From: Calditerricola satsumensis
Lineage (GTDB): Bacteria > Bacillota > Bacilli > Calditerricolales > Calditerricolaceae
Assembly (NCBI RefSeq): GCF_014646935.1
Contig: NZ_BMOF01000017.1
Coordinates: 1 to 41,922, forward strand
Direction of reading: 5' to 3'
Length of the DNA stretch: 41,922 nucleotides
Positions 17,661 through 25,570 of the stretch are shown here, in pieces; the stretch's first letter is position 1; each line of letters starts with the position of its first letter. The notes under the pieces were generated by a model. The model was not told the origin of the DNA, ran no database searches, and was given only the letters and a program-made list of their open reading frames with translations. The position numbers and the translations under genes were made by a program.

Positions 17661-18077
17661 ATGGTCGTGAACGCGATTTGGTTTTTTATCTTGCTTATCT
17701 GTAGTGTGTCTATGTCATTTTTGTCGGAATGGGTCTTGGCAGTCATGCGATCGCAGCTCGCCACGCAAATGACGCTTCCCGTTCCACTAATAAACGGATT
17801 CTTTTTTTTCTCCGACCTGATCTTTTCTTTAGGAATCGGATTATTGTCCTTTCTCGTTGTTCGAAAAGGAAGGATATGGAAAGACCTTCTGGTGTTCGCT
17901 CTTGGAGTGGGAATGCTAGTCCTGTCCATCGCCGGATTTTACCATTGGGTTTCGCCTACTTTGTGGGTGGAACCGGGAACGGCTCCTTTTCGGTTTGCCG
18001 TTTTTGCGCTCCTCATCGGATTGGTCGGGGTGTTTGTGCAGCTGCGAGCCCGGCGGAAGGGGCATGGGTCAAGCTAG
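17661..18077 (+). CDS. Hypothetical membrane protein
   Basis: A 138-residue protein with four hydrophobic helices and a basic C-terminus, from ATG 17661 behind AGAAAGGGGG. The frame is open back to 17523, but that part overlaps the remnant described at 17540-17633 and has no ribosome site, so I prefer the later start. No family recognised. It is the last gene on the plus strand before the region of fragments, and no terminator is evident after it. Confidence 0.5.
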   Translation: MVVNAIWFFILLICSVSMSFLSEWVLAVMRSQLATQMTLPVPLINGFFFFSDLIFSLGIGLLSFLVVRKGRIWKDLLVFALGVGMLVLSIAGFYHWVSPTLWVEPGTAPFRFAVFALLIGLVGVFVQLRARRKGHGSS

Positions 18078-18281
18078 CCGGGCCATTACCGACCAACCCC
18101 ACATGTCCAGTTTGCTTTTGCATCGGACGCGGTGAACTTGCCGTGCCGCGACGGGTGTGGGTTTGTTTTGGCTGTTGGCCATGGGCTGCTCGAGCAGCTT
18201 GTTTGTTGGCAGTTGAAAACTGCAATTGGTGAGCACCACGCGTTTTCCGAAGGATTTGCTTACCGTATCAAACACCAGCAT
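18069..18281 (-). pseudogene. Chimeric fragment: ABC ATPase N-terminus joined to aldo/keto reductase C-terminus
   Basis: On the minus strand, ATG 18281 with ribosome site AAAGGAG opens a frame reading MLVFDTVSKSFGKRVVL, the usual first strand of an ABC ATPase, for about 25 codons. At about 18204 it switches in frame to [20 protein letters not shown], which is nearly identical to the last 20 residues of the reductase gene that ends at 18935, and then runs past the lost stop (TAA has become CAA) to 18069. Walker A and everything after it are missing. It is a recombination product and not a functional ATPase. Confidence 0.65.
18110..18203 (-). repeat. Direct repeat, copy 1: displaced 3' end of the aldo/keto reductase gene
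   Basis: By eye, 94 bases match 18906-19000 at about 88% in the same orientation. This copy ends abruptly at CTTGTT (18203), where the ABC fragment begins. Confidence 0.8.
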
Positions 18282-18331
18282 GGTCCTGGAGTACAACTCC
18301 TTTCTCTTGCTTCGAGGATGACAACGGTTGC

Positions 18332-18502
18332 TTATCTCGACAGCCAATATTCGATCATCGCAACAATCACGGCTCCCGATCCCAGGATCAGATTGAAGAG
18401 GTGGACCCGGGTGTTCGGGCGCATGTGCTTGCGTCGATCTTGAACAAACCCCACTAGGGCTAAAACAATGAGCGCAATACCGCTGAGCAGAAGAAGAACC
18501 AT
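18332..18502 (-). CDS. Small membrane protein, 56 residues
   Basis: This minus-strand gene starts at ATG 18502 with the ribosome site GGAGGG 8 nt upstream and ends with TAA at 18332-18334. The product has two hydrophobic helices (MVLLLLSGIALIVLALVGFV, then FNLILGSGAVIVAMIEYW) joined by a basic loop QDRRKHMRPNTRVH. It lies 50 bases before the ABC ATPase fragment on the same strand, so it was probably part of an exporter operon now cut short. A degraded relative lies at 18664-18771. No family recognised. Confidence 0.55.
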   Translation of the reverse strand: MVLLLLSGIALIVLALVGFVQDRRKHMRPNTRVHLFNLILGSGAVIVAMIEYWLSR

Positions 18503-18663
18503 TTGAACATCCCTCCACTGTTCTTACTGAAGAAGCGCCAGTCTGTACGTGACAGGGGACTCTGAGGAAGTGAAGGATGTCTTTCTCAATAATGAGGAAC
18601 ATGCCGTGTCCAGAAAAGGTGTGGGGTGTGCAGGGGGAGTTCTGTGTCTCGCGTTCCCTCCCC

Positions 18664-18771
18664 ATCTTGCTGGTTCCGGACCATAACGCGAACAAGGGTC
18701 GGAAGAAGGATGGTCACAGCGGACAAAACGCTGGTGACCAAATCGGGAAGGAGGTTGTGGACCCGCTTGGT
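18664..18771 (-). pseudogene. Degenerate copy of the 56-residue membrane gene
   Basis: The minus strand reads KRVHNLLPDLVTSVLSAVTI and continues hydrophobically, which parallels TRVHLFNLILGSGAVIVAMI of the intact small gene. A TGA stands just before this segment, in the part corresponding to the basic loop, and no start codon or ribosome site remains. Similarity is by eye only. Confidence 0.4.
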
Positions 18772-18865
18772 TCAGTGGCTTGCTTTCGCCACGCTTCCGG
18801 TCGACCCCGCACGCTCATTCCGGGATGGAGGAGAGGTGTCCTAGAAAATGTGGGGAGGCGAGCAG

Positions 18866-18909
18866 AAAAACGCCCTTCCGGAGGCTTCGTGCCACCCGGA
18901 GGGGCGTTT
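18866..18909 (-). terminator. Terminator of the aldo/keto reductase gene
   Basis: Read on the minus strand, AAACGCCCCTCCGG pairs with CCGGAAGGGCGTTTTT, a long GC stem ending in a T-run. It is 25 bases after the stop codon. Confidence 0.85.
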
Positions 18910-19000
18910 GCTTTTGCATCGGTTGCGGCGAACCTTACCGCGCCGCGACGGGCGTGGGCTTGGTTTTGCTGTCGGCCATGGGCTGCTCGAGCAGCTTGTT
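18906..19000 (-). repeat. Direct repeat, copy 2: 3' end of the functional aldo/keto reductase gene
   Basis: This 95-base segment contains the last 20 codons and stop of the reductase plus the edge of its terminator; its diverged copy is at 18110-18203, about 700 bases further downstream in the direction of transcription. Confidence 0.8.
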
Positions 19001-19972
19001 CAGGCCGCCCACCCACAGCTCCTCGATCTTGGCCATCTCCTCGGCCGTCAGCGGCGGGCAGTCGACGGCTTGGGCGAACTCCTTGAGGTTCTCTTCGCTG
19101 GTGATGTTGGGCAGCACCGTCTTGACCGACGGGCGGGCCAGGGAGAAGAGGATGGCCGCCTGGCCGATCGTCCGCCCCGTGTCGGGCCCGTACAGGAACG
19201 ACAGTTGGCGCACCGCCTCCAGCCCGGCTTCCATCCACTTCTGCGGGCGGTGGCTGCGGTGGTCGCTCTTGTCGAAGTGCTTGTTCGGGTCGTAGGTGCC
19301 GTCGAGGAGGCCCGAGGCGTGGGGCACGCGGACGATCAGGCTGACCTGTTTCTCCTCGGCCACGGGGAAGAAATCACGGGCCGGATCCTGTTCGAGGAGG
19401 TTGTTGATGATCTGCACCGAGGCCATGCCCGGCCGGTTAATCGCGGCGAGGCCTTCCTCGCGCCAGCCGATGTCAGGCCCGAGCGCCACGCCGTAGGCGC
19501 GGATCTTGCCTTCCTCCTTCAGCTTTTCGAGGGTTTCGAACACCGCGTCGTTCTGGATGACCTCCATGCGGCAGTTGTGCAGCTGGTAGAGGTCGATGTA
19601 ATCGGTGTTCAGGCGACGGAGGCTGTTTTCGCAGGCCATGCGGATGAAGTCCGGGTCCCACCGCTGCGGCAGCTCGGAATGCCCCTTGCGCTCGCCGGGG
19701 TGGGAGTAGATGTCGTACCCAAACTTCGTGCCGATAACGATCTTGTCCCGCATGCCGGCAAAGGCTTCCGCCAGCATCGTCTCGCCGCGCCCCTGGCCGT
19801 AGACGTCGGCCGTGTCGAAGAAGGTGATGCCGTACTCCTCGTACGCCTCGCGCAGGAGCTTGAGGCCGAGCTTTTCGTCGGTGACGCCCCACCACTTGGT
19901 GGCCACCGACCAGACGCCGAAGCCGACTTCCGACACCTCGATGTCCGTTCCGTACAGCTTGCGGTATTTCAC
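18935..19972 (-). CDS. Aldo/keto reductase
   Basis: About 345 residues; an NADPH-dependent TIM-barrel oxidoreductase. Catalytic tetrad segments are present: FFDTADVYG (Asp and Tyr), GTKFGY (Lys) and LYQLHN (His). The C-terminal cofactor half is complete ([15 protein letters not shown]), followed by an extra 20-residue tail [19 protein letters not shown] placed the start at GTG 19972, giving the family-typical [17 protein letters not shown], because the ribosome site CGAGG (19985-19981) overlaps the upstream GTG 19981 but is 8 nt from this one. It has its own extended -10 and terminator. Substrate unknown. Confidence 0.9.
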   Translation of the reverse strand: MKYRKLYGTDIEVSEVGFGVWSVATKWWGVTDEKLGLKLLREAYEEYGITFFDTADVYGQGRGETMLAEAFAGMRDKIVIGTKFGYDIYSHPGERKGHSELPQRWDPDFIRMACENSLRRLNTDYIDLYQLHNCRMEVIQNDAVFETLEKLKEEGKIRAYGVALGPDIGWREEGLAAINRPGMASVQIINNLLEQDPARDFFPVAEEKQVSLIVRVPHASGLLDGTYDPNKHFDKSDHRSHRPQKWMEAGLEAVRQLSFLYGPDTGRTIGQAAILFSLARPSVKTVLPNITSEENLKEFAQAVDCPPLTAEEMAKIEELWVGGLNKLLEQPMADSKTKPTPVAAR

Positions 19973-20010
19973 CGTCGTCACCTCGTTTGGCCAATGGGCT
20001 TTCGTTCCTC

Positions 20011-20019
20011 ATTGTACCA
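20011..20019 (-). promoter_or_regulatory. Extended -10 promoter of the aldo/keto reductase gene
   Basis: Minus strand TGGTACAAT (TG-N-TACAAT), 30-40 bases before the start codon. No clear -35. Confidence 0.5.
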
Positions 20020-20138
20020 CAAGGCCGAGGTCGGATTCGAACGCCAGCCATGGCGATTTTGTGGCGGGTGGTGTACACTCCACATGAAGGCCTCTTAAGG
20101 AGACATGCAACAAAGAATGGCGGGTGGGGCGATGACGG

Positions 20139-21224
20139 ATGTACGAATGGGTGAAACCGCTGCTCTTTCGGCTCGACCCGGAGACGGCCCACGAATGGAC
20201 GGTGCGGGCCCTCGCCGCGGCGCAGCGTGTGCCCGGCGCGCTGGCGGCCCTGTCCCGCGCCTTTGCCGTGTCCGACACGCGCCTTTCGGTCAGGCGGTGG
20301 GGCCTGCGCTTTCCCAACCCGGTTGGCCTGGCGGCGGGCTTTGACAAGAACGCGGCCGTCTTTCCGGCGCTGGCCGCCCTGGGGTTTGGCTTTGTCGAGG
20401 TGGGGACGCTGACGCCCCGGCCGCAGCCGGGCAATCCCCGCCCGCGGCTGTTCCGCCTGCCGGAGGACGAGGCGGTGATCAACCGCATGGGCTTCAACAA
20501 CCGCGGGGCGGAGGCGGCGGCCCGCTCCTTGGCGCGGCATGCGCGCACCGTTCCCATCGGCGTCAACATCGGCAAGAACAAAGACACCCCCAATGAGGCG
20601 GCCGTCGACGATTACCGCCGCTGCCTGCGCGCGCTGTATGCCCACGGGGACTACTTCGTCGTCAACGTCAGCTCGCCCAACACGCCGGGCCTCCGCGCCC
20701 TGCAGCACGCCGAGGCCCTCGCCCGCCTCCTCGAAGGGGTGCTGGACGAGGCGCGGGCCCTGGCGCGGGAGACCGGTGCGCCGCCCAAGCCCATCTTGGT
20801 GAAGCTGGCCCCCGACCTCGACGACGGGCTGATGCGGGAGATCGCCCGCGCCGCCCTCGACCAGGGCGTGGCCGGTTTTGTGGCCACGAACACGACCGTC
20901 GACCGCTCCGGGCTGAACAGCCGCGCCCACGCCCATGAGGCGGGGGGGCTGAGCGGCCGGCCCCTCGAGAAGCGGGCGACGGAAGCGGTGCGCCTCTTGT
21001 ACCGCGCGACGGAGGGGCGGGTGCCGATCATCGGCGTAGGCGGCGTGTTTGACGGCGCCGGCGCCTACGCCAAGATCCGCGCCGGGGCCAGCCTGGTGCA
21101 GGTGTACACCGGCCTCATTTACCGCGGGCCGGCCATCGCCCGGCGCATCAACCGCGAGCTGCTCGCCCTGCTTCAGCGTGACGGCCTTTCGTCCCTCGAG
21201 GAAGCCGTCGGCGCCGATGCCTGA
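20139..21224 (+). CDS. pyrD: Dihydroorotate dehydrogenase (quinone), class 2
   Basis: A 361-residue class 2 enzyme, which oxidises dihydroorotate to orotate with FMN and passes electrons to membrane quinone. The N-terminal amphipathic helices (about 1-40, MYEWVKPLLFRLDPETAHEW) mark the quinone-dependent class. Then GLAAGFDKNA (63-72), EVGTLTPRPQPGNP (87-100), INRMGFNN (114-121) and the catalytic Ser179 in VNVSSPNTPGLR follow; FMN-phosphate binding is at GVGGVFDG. Bacillus itself uses the class 1B PyrD/PyrK enzyme inside a pyr operon; here the gene is solitary, divergent from the reductase and followed by an unrelated regulator. Confidence 0.95.
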   Translation: MYEWVKPLLFRLDPETAHEWTVRALAAAQRVPGALAALSRAFAVSDTRLSVRRWGLRFPNPVGLAAGFDKNAAVFPALAALGFGFVEVGTLTPRPQPGNPRPRLFRLPEDEAVINRMGFNNRGAEAAARSLARHARTVPIGVNIGKNKDTPNEAAVDDYRRCLRALYAHGDYFVVNVSSPNTPGLRALQHAEALARLLEGVLDEARALARETGAPPKPILVKLAPDLDDGLMREIARAALDQGVAGFVATNTTVDRSGLNSRAHAHEAGGLSGRPLEKRATEAVRLLYRATEGRVPIIGVGGVFDGAGAYAKIRAGASLVQVYTGLIYRGPAIARRINRELLALLQRDGLSSLEEAVGADA

Positions 21225-21245
21225 GGTTGCCGAGCGAGAACGCCG

Positions 21246-21275
21246 TTGACAGGTCCACGGAGCCGCGGATACCAT
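21246..21275 (+). promoter_or_regulatory. Promoter of the TetR gene
   Basis: Perfect -35 TTGACA (21246-21251), 18-bp spacer and TACCAT (21270-21275) as -10. Transcription would begin just before the operator at 21285. Confidence 0.5.
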
Positions 21276-21284
21276 GGAAGAAGG

Positions 21285-21300
21285 TTGAGTGATCGTTCAA
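21285..21300 (+). promoter_or_regulatory. TetR operator (autoregulatory)
   Basis: TTGAGTGATCGTTCAA is a 16-bp dyad (TTGA-GATC-TCAA core). It lies right after the tetR promoter, and its last A is the first base of the start codon. The same element occurs before the RND pump at 21951. Confidence 0.65.
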
Positions 21301-21911
21301 TGAATGGGGACAACAAGCGCAACCCCTTGACCCAACGCGAGCGCCACGCGCAGATGCGACGCCGGCAGCTGATCGACACCGCGCTCCGCCTGTTTGCCGA
21401 GCGGGGCCTGGAGAAGACGACGATCAAGGCCATCGCCGAGGCCGCCGGAGTGGCCCAGGGGCTCATCTATCACTATTTTCCCAGCAAAGAGGCGCTCTTT
21501 TTTGCCGTGCTGGACGAGCACGGCTTTTTGCCCCAACTGCGGGAGATCCTCGGCGCGCCGCACGACCGTCCGGTGCGGGAGGTGCTGGCGGAGATCGCCG
21601 TCCGGTATTACACACTGCTGCGGGAAAAGGAAGCGTTTCTCACCGTCGTAATGCGCGAAGCGCTGGTCAATCCCGGCGTGCAGGCGCGCCTCGAAAGGTT
21701 GACCCGCGAGGCGGTGGCGCTGCTCGTGCGCTATCTGGCCGCCCGCATCGCCGCCGGCGAGCTTCGTCCGCACCACCCCGAAGTGGTGGCGCTGATGCTC
21801 CTCTCCAGCGTGTTTATGCTGCACATTGGTGGCATGCCCGTTGAGCGGGTGTACGATTTGGTCGATGTGGTGCTGGAGGGAATTGTGGGCCAACGCGCCG
21901 AAACGCGATGA
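21300..21911 (+). CDS. TetR family transcriptional regulator
   Basis: A 203-residue regulator from ATG 21300. The N-terminal DNA-binding domain is complete: RRQLIDTALRLFAERGLEKT, TTIKAIAEAAGVAQGLIYHYF (helix-turn-helix about 40-60) and SKEALF. The C-terminal ligand domain is typical helical sequence, with no recognised ligand motif. The longer frame back to 21246 would include the operator and is less likely. It is followed 110 bases later by an RND efflux gene, and both have the same palindrome in front, so this protein very probably represses itself and the pump. The inducing ligand is probably a pump substrate such as a lipid-like or surface-active compound (inference). Confidence 0.9.
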   Translation: MNGDNKRNPLTQRERHAQMRRRQLIDTALRLFAERGLEKTTIKAIAEAAGVAQGLIYHYFPSKEALFFAVLDEHGFLPQLREILGAPHDRPVREVLAEIAVRYYTLLREKEAFLTVVMREALVNPGVQARLERLTREAVALLVRYLAARIAAGELRPHHPEVVALMLLSSVFMLHIGGMPVERVYDLVDVVLEGIVGQRAETR

Positions 21912-21950
21912 GGGTGGGCCGTTGGGGGACGGTTTTCTCATCTTCGTAAA

Positions 21951-21966
21951 TTGAATGAGCGTTCAA
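21951..21966 (+). promoter_or_regulatory. TetR operator upstream of the RND pump
   Basis: TTGAATGAGCGTTCAA, a 16-bp dyad with 5-bp perfect arms (TTGAA/TTCAA). It differs from the tetR operator at only three or so positions. A possible -10, TAAATT (21947-21952), overlaps its left edge, so binding would block transcription. Confidence 0.7.
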
Positions 21967-22021
21967 CCAATGTCTTGCTTGCGGTTTAGGCCTGGCTCGC
22001 CCAGAGGAGGGATTCTCGGTC

Positions 22022-25000
22022 ATGTTCCTCACGCGGTTTTCGTTGCGCAATCCGGCTGCGCTCTTCATCCTTACGCTCCTCGTGGCCTTTGGGGGGATTT
22101 ACGCCGGCGCGCAGCTGAAGATGGAGACGATGCCCGACGTGTCCATTCCGATTCTGTCGGTCATTTCCATTTACCCGGGCGCGTCTCCCGAAGATGTGGA
22201 AGAGCAGGTCAGCGTGCCGATCGAAAAGGCGGTGCGCGGCCTGGACGGCGTGAAAAACGTGTATGCGAACTCCGTTGAAGGCGTCTCCGTGGTGGTGCTG
22301 GAGTACGCCTTTAGCAAGGATCTTGACGAAGCGAAGCGGGAAGTGGAAGAGGCCCTCGCCAATGTGGCGCTGCCGGATGCGGTGAAACCCCCGTCCGTCT
22401 CGCGCCTCAGCTTTGGCTCGTTTCCCGTGGCCATCTTGACCGTGTCGATGCCGGCGGAGAAAGCCCACAAATTGGCCGCAACGGTGAACGAGTCCCTCGT
22501 TCCCGCACTGCGGAGCATCCCGGGCGTGGCGGCGGTCGAGGCATCGGGCCTGCCGCCCAAAACGGTGCTTATCCGGCTCAAGCCGGACAAACTGAAACAG
22601 TATGGCTTTACCGCGAGCCAGGTTGTGCAGCAACTGCAGGCGAACAACCTCACCTTCCCGGTGGGCAAGGCGAACTTGGGCGGCATCGATCATCCGATCC
22701 GCGTCGGGGACACCTTTGCCTCCCTCGACCAACTCAAGGCCCTCTACATCCCCATTTTCCCCAACCCGTCGGCGGCGATGGCGGAAGGGTTGAAGGGGGT
22801 GCAAGAAGGGTTCCATGCCCTGGGCGGCGCCGTTGGCCAACTTGGGCAGGGCATGGGCCAGCTGGCGCAGGGGGTGGGAACCCTTGGCCAATCGGTCGGG
22901 CTGTTGCAGGCGCAGGTGCAACTCTTGGCAACGCTCAACCAGGCGCAGGGGGCCCTTTTCGCGTTGCAGGAACAAGCGGGCAAACTGCAGCTGCAACTGG
23001 CCAATCCGGCGCTGTCCGATGCGGAGCGGCGCCAGCTGGAAGGCCAGCTCGCCCAGTTGCGACGGCAAATCGCGGTGCAGCAAGAAGTGGCCAAGCAGCT
23101 GGCGGCGAAAATCAATGCCCTGGCCCAACAAAACGCCGCGACGCTGAACCGGCTGGGCCGAGGAGCTGCCCCAGCCAACCGCATGCCGCCGTCCGTGGCG
23201 CCGCCTTCGCCGACGCGCGCTCAAATGACGACGCCCAAGACGCTCAAAGTGGTGCCCCTCGGCGACATTGCCGAGATCGGCTTTGCCGAGTCGGACGTGG
23301 AGTCGCTGACGCGGACCGACGCCAAGCCGTCGGTATTGCTGCAAATCTACAAGTCGCCGGATGCCAACACCGTGGCGGTCACCGACGCGGTGAAGGAGAA
23401 GATCGCCGAATGGAACGGGAACGGGGAGGGCCTGACGGTTGTCCCGTTCTTTAACGCGGGGGATCCGATCAAGGAATCGGTGTTCACGATGGTGAACAAG
23501 GCCTTCTTGGGCGCGCTGTTCACCGTGCTGGTGATCTACCTGTTCCTGCGGCATGCCCGTTCGACGCTGATCGCCGTCGTTTCCATCCCGCTGTCGGTGC
23601 TGATCGCCGCCATCCTGCTTCACCAGATGGGCATCACCGTCAACGTCATGACCCTCGGCGGTTTGACGGTGGCCATCGGGCGCGTGGTGGACGACAGCAT
23701 CGTGGTCATTGAGAACATTTACCGCCGCCTGCGCCAGGCCGCGCCCCACGAGCGCAACGTCGCCCTGCTCCTCGACGCCACGCGCGAGGTGGCCGGTCCG
23801 ATCACCTCATCGACATTGACGACAGTGGCCGTCTTTTTGCCCTTGGGCCTGGTGAGCGGGGTGATCGGCCGCATTTTCGAGCCCTTCGCCTATACCGTGG
23901 TGGTGGCGCTGCTGGCCTCCTTGCTTGTGGCCGTCACCGTGGTGCCGATGCTGGCCAAGAGCGTGATGCTTTCCTCGCGCGATGATCGTCCCCATCGGGA
24001 AAGCGCCCTTGCTGCCGCGTACCGGCGCGTGCTGGCCTGGTCGCTGGGGCACAAGGCCTTCGTCTTGTCGACGGCGTTCCTTCTGTTTCTGGCCAGCCTG
24101 GCCCTGATGCGCTTCGTCGATACGGCCTTCGTCCCATCCGGGAAAGAGAAGCTCCTCAGCGTGAAGCTGGACCTGCCGCCGGGGACCAACCTCCACCAGA
24201 CCAGCGCGCGCTCGCTCGTCCTTGAACGGATGCTCCTTCGCGACCCCGATGTGGCGCGCGTGACGGCGATCATCGGGACCTCGTCGGAGGCTCGCAAGCG
24301 TTCGGCGGGACAGGAGAACAGCGGTCCGAACACGTCGCAAATCTTTGTCCAGCTCAAAGAGGAGGCCGACGTTGAGCAAGCCTTGGCCCGCGTTCGCCGG
24401 CAGATGGGCGCGCTGGCGAAGGCCAACGAGAAGATCGTCGTCAGGGAAGTCAACTTCAACGCGCCCATCCAGGGACAGGCGGAGGTGATCGTTTCCGGGC
24501 CGACTTTGGCGGCAATCAAGCCCGTAGCCGAGGCGATCATGAAGAAGATGGCGGCCATTCCCGAGCTGGTCAACGTGACAAGCAACCTGCAGGAGGCCAA
24601 ACCCGAGATTGTCGTGACCGTCGATCCGAAAAAGGCGGCCCAGTACGGCCTGTCCGAGGCCCAGATGGCCGGGGCCATCCAGGAGGTTGTCACGCCGCGC
24701 GAGGCGGGAGAGGTCACCATCGGGGGCGTCCGCTATGCCTTGCGCGTGCAGACCGGGGATGAGCCGCCCGCCTCGGTCGACGCGTTGCGCAATCTGTCCA
24801 TCTCGACGCCGACCGGGCGCGAGGTGCGCGTCGGCGAGGTGGCCCAGGTGGCGGTGAAGCCGGGGCCGGTGGCGCTGCTGCGCCTGAACGGCGAGCCGTA
24901 TGTCAGCGTCAAGGCGGACATCACCACCCAGGCCACCGGGTCGGTATTGGCCACCTTGCAGCGGGAACTGGCGACGCTGTCCTTGCCGCAGGGCGTTCAG

Positions 25001-25570
25001 GTGAAAATGGGCGGGGAGAGCCAGCAGCAGAAGGAAGCCTTTTCCCAGCTGGGCGTGGCCATGGTCGTTGCCGTCGGCGCGGTTTACTTTGTGATGGTGG
25101 TCACCTTCGGCGAGCTGCTCGCTCCGTTTGCCATCCTGTTCTCCTTGCCCTTTGCCGTGACCGGCGGGCTGCTCGGGCTGTTCTTGACCGGCCAGCCCCT
25201 CAGCGTGTCGGCGATGATCGGCGCACTGATGCTCATCGGGATCGTCGTCACCAACGCCATCGTGCTGATCGACCGCGTTAAGAAGAACGAGGCCGCCGGC
25301 ATGGCGACGCGCGAGGCGCTGCTGGAGGCCGGGAGCACGCGGCTACGGCCCATCCTGATGACGGCCATCGCGACCGTGCTGGCGATGAGTCCCCTGGCCC
25401 TCGGGCTGGAAGGCTCAGCCCTCATTTCCCAGGGCCTGGCCGTGGTCGTGATCGGCGGGCTGACGACGTCGACGCTGCTGACGCTCGTCGTCGTGCCGCT
25501 CATGTACGACGCCTTGATGCGCATCCGGAGTCGGGTGCGGCGGAACGTGGCCGTTGGTGTGCGGGGGTAA
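22022..25570 (+). CDS. RND family efflux transporter with coiled-coil insert (SwrC/YerP-like)
   Basis: The 1182-residue proton-driven exporter is of the Gram-positive SwrC kind, which works without an outer-membrane channel. N-terminal helix MFLTRFSLRNPAALFILTLL, porter domains, the TM4 motif GGLTVAIGRVVDDSIVVIEN (about residues 548-567) with the proton-relay aspartates, and a second membrane half ending with EALLEAGSTRLRPILMT. A family member is normally about 1040-1070 residues. The extra length is a segment at about 243-405, rich in Gln, Leu and Ala with heptad-like spacing (a coiled coil flanked by Gly- and Pro-rich linkers), inside the first porter loop. No membrane-fusion gene is adjacent. 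Controlled by the TetR gene upstream. Confidence 0.93.
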   Translation: MFLTRFSLRNPAALFILTLLVAFGGIYAGAQLKMETMPDVSIPILSVISIYPGASPEDVEEQVSVPIEKAVRGLDGVKNVYANSVEGVSVVVLEYAFSKDLDEAKREVEEALANVALPDAVKPPSVSRLSFGSFPVAILTVSMPAEKAHKLAATVNESLVPALRSIPGVAAVEASGLPPKTVLIRLKPDKLKQYGFTASQVVQQLQANNLTFPVGKANLGGIDHPIRVGDTFASLDQLKALYIPIFPNPSAAMAEGLKGVQEGFHALGGAVGQLGQGMGQLAQGVGTLGQSVGLLQAQVQLLATLNQAQGALFALQEQAGKLQLQLANPALSDAERRQLEGQLAQLRRQIAVQQEVAKQLAAKINALAQQNAATLNRLGRGAAPANRMPPSVAPPSPTRAQMTTPKTLKVVPLGDIAEIGFAESDVESLTRTDAKPSVLLQIYKSPDANTVAVTDAVKEKIAEWNGNGEGLTVVPFFNAGDPIKESVFTMVNKAFLGALFTVLVIYLFLRHARSTLIAVVSIPLSVLIAAILLHQMGITVNVMTLGGLTVAIGRVVDDSIVVIENIYRRLRQAAPHERNVALLLDATREVAGPITSSTLTTVAVFLPLGLVSGVIGRIFEPFAYTVVVALLASLLVAVTVVPMLAKSVMLSSRDDRPHRESALAAAYRRVLAWSLGHKAFVLSTAFLLFLASLALMRFVDTAFVPSGKEKLLSVKLDLPPGTNLHQTSARSLVLERMLLRDPDVARVTAIIGTSSEARKRSAGQENSGPNTSQIFVQLKEEADVEQALARVRRQMGALAKANEKIVVREVNFNAPIQGQAEVIVSGPTLAAIKPVAEAIMKKMAAIPELVNVTSNLQEAKPEIVVTVDPKKAAQYGLSEAQMAGAIQEVVTPREAGEVTIGGVRYALRVQTGDEPPASVDALRNLSISTPTGREVRVGEVAQVAVKPGPVALLRLNGEPYVSVKADITTQATGSVLATLQRELATLSLPQGVQVKMGGESQQQKEAFSQLGVAMVVAVGAVYFVMVVTFGELLAPFAILFSLPFAVTGGLLGLFLTGQPLSVSAMIGALMLIGIVVTNAIVLIDRVKKNEAAGMATREALLEAGSTRLRPILMTAIATVLAMSPLALGLEGSALISQGLAVVVIGGLTTSTLLTLVVVPLMYDALMRIRSRVRRNVAVGVRG

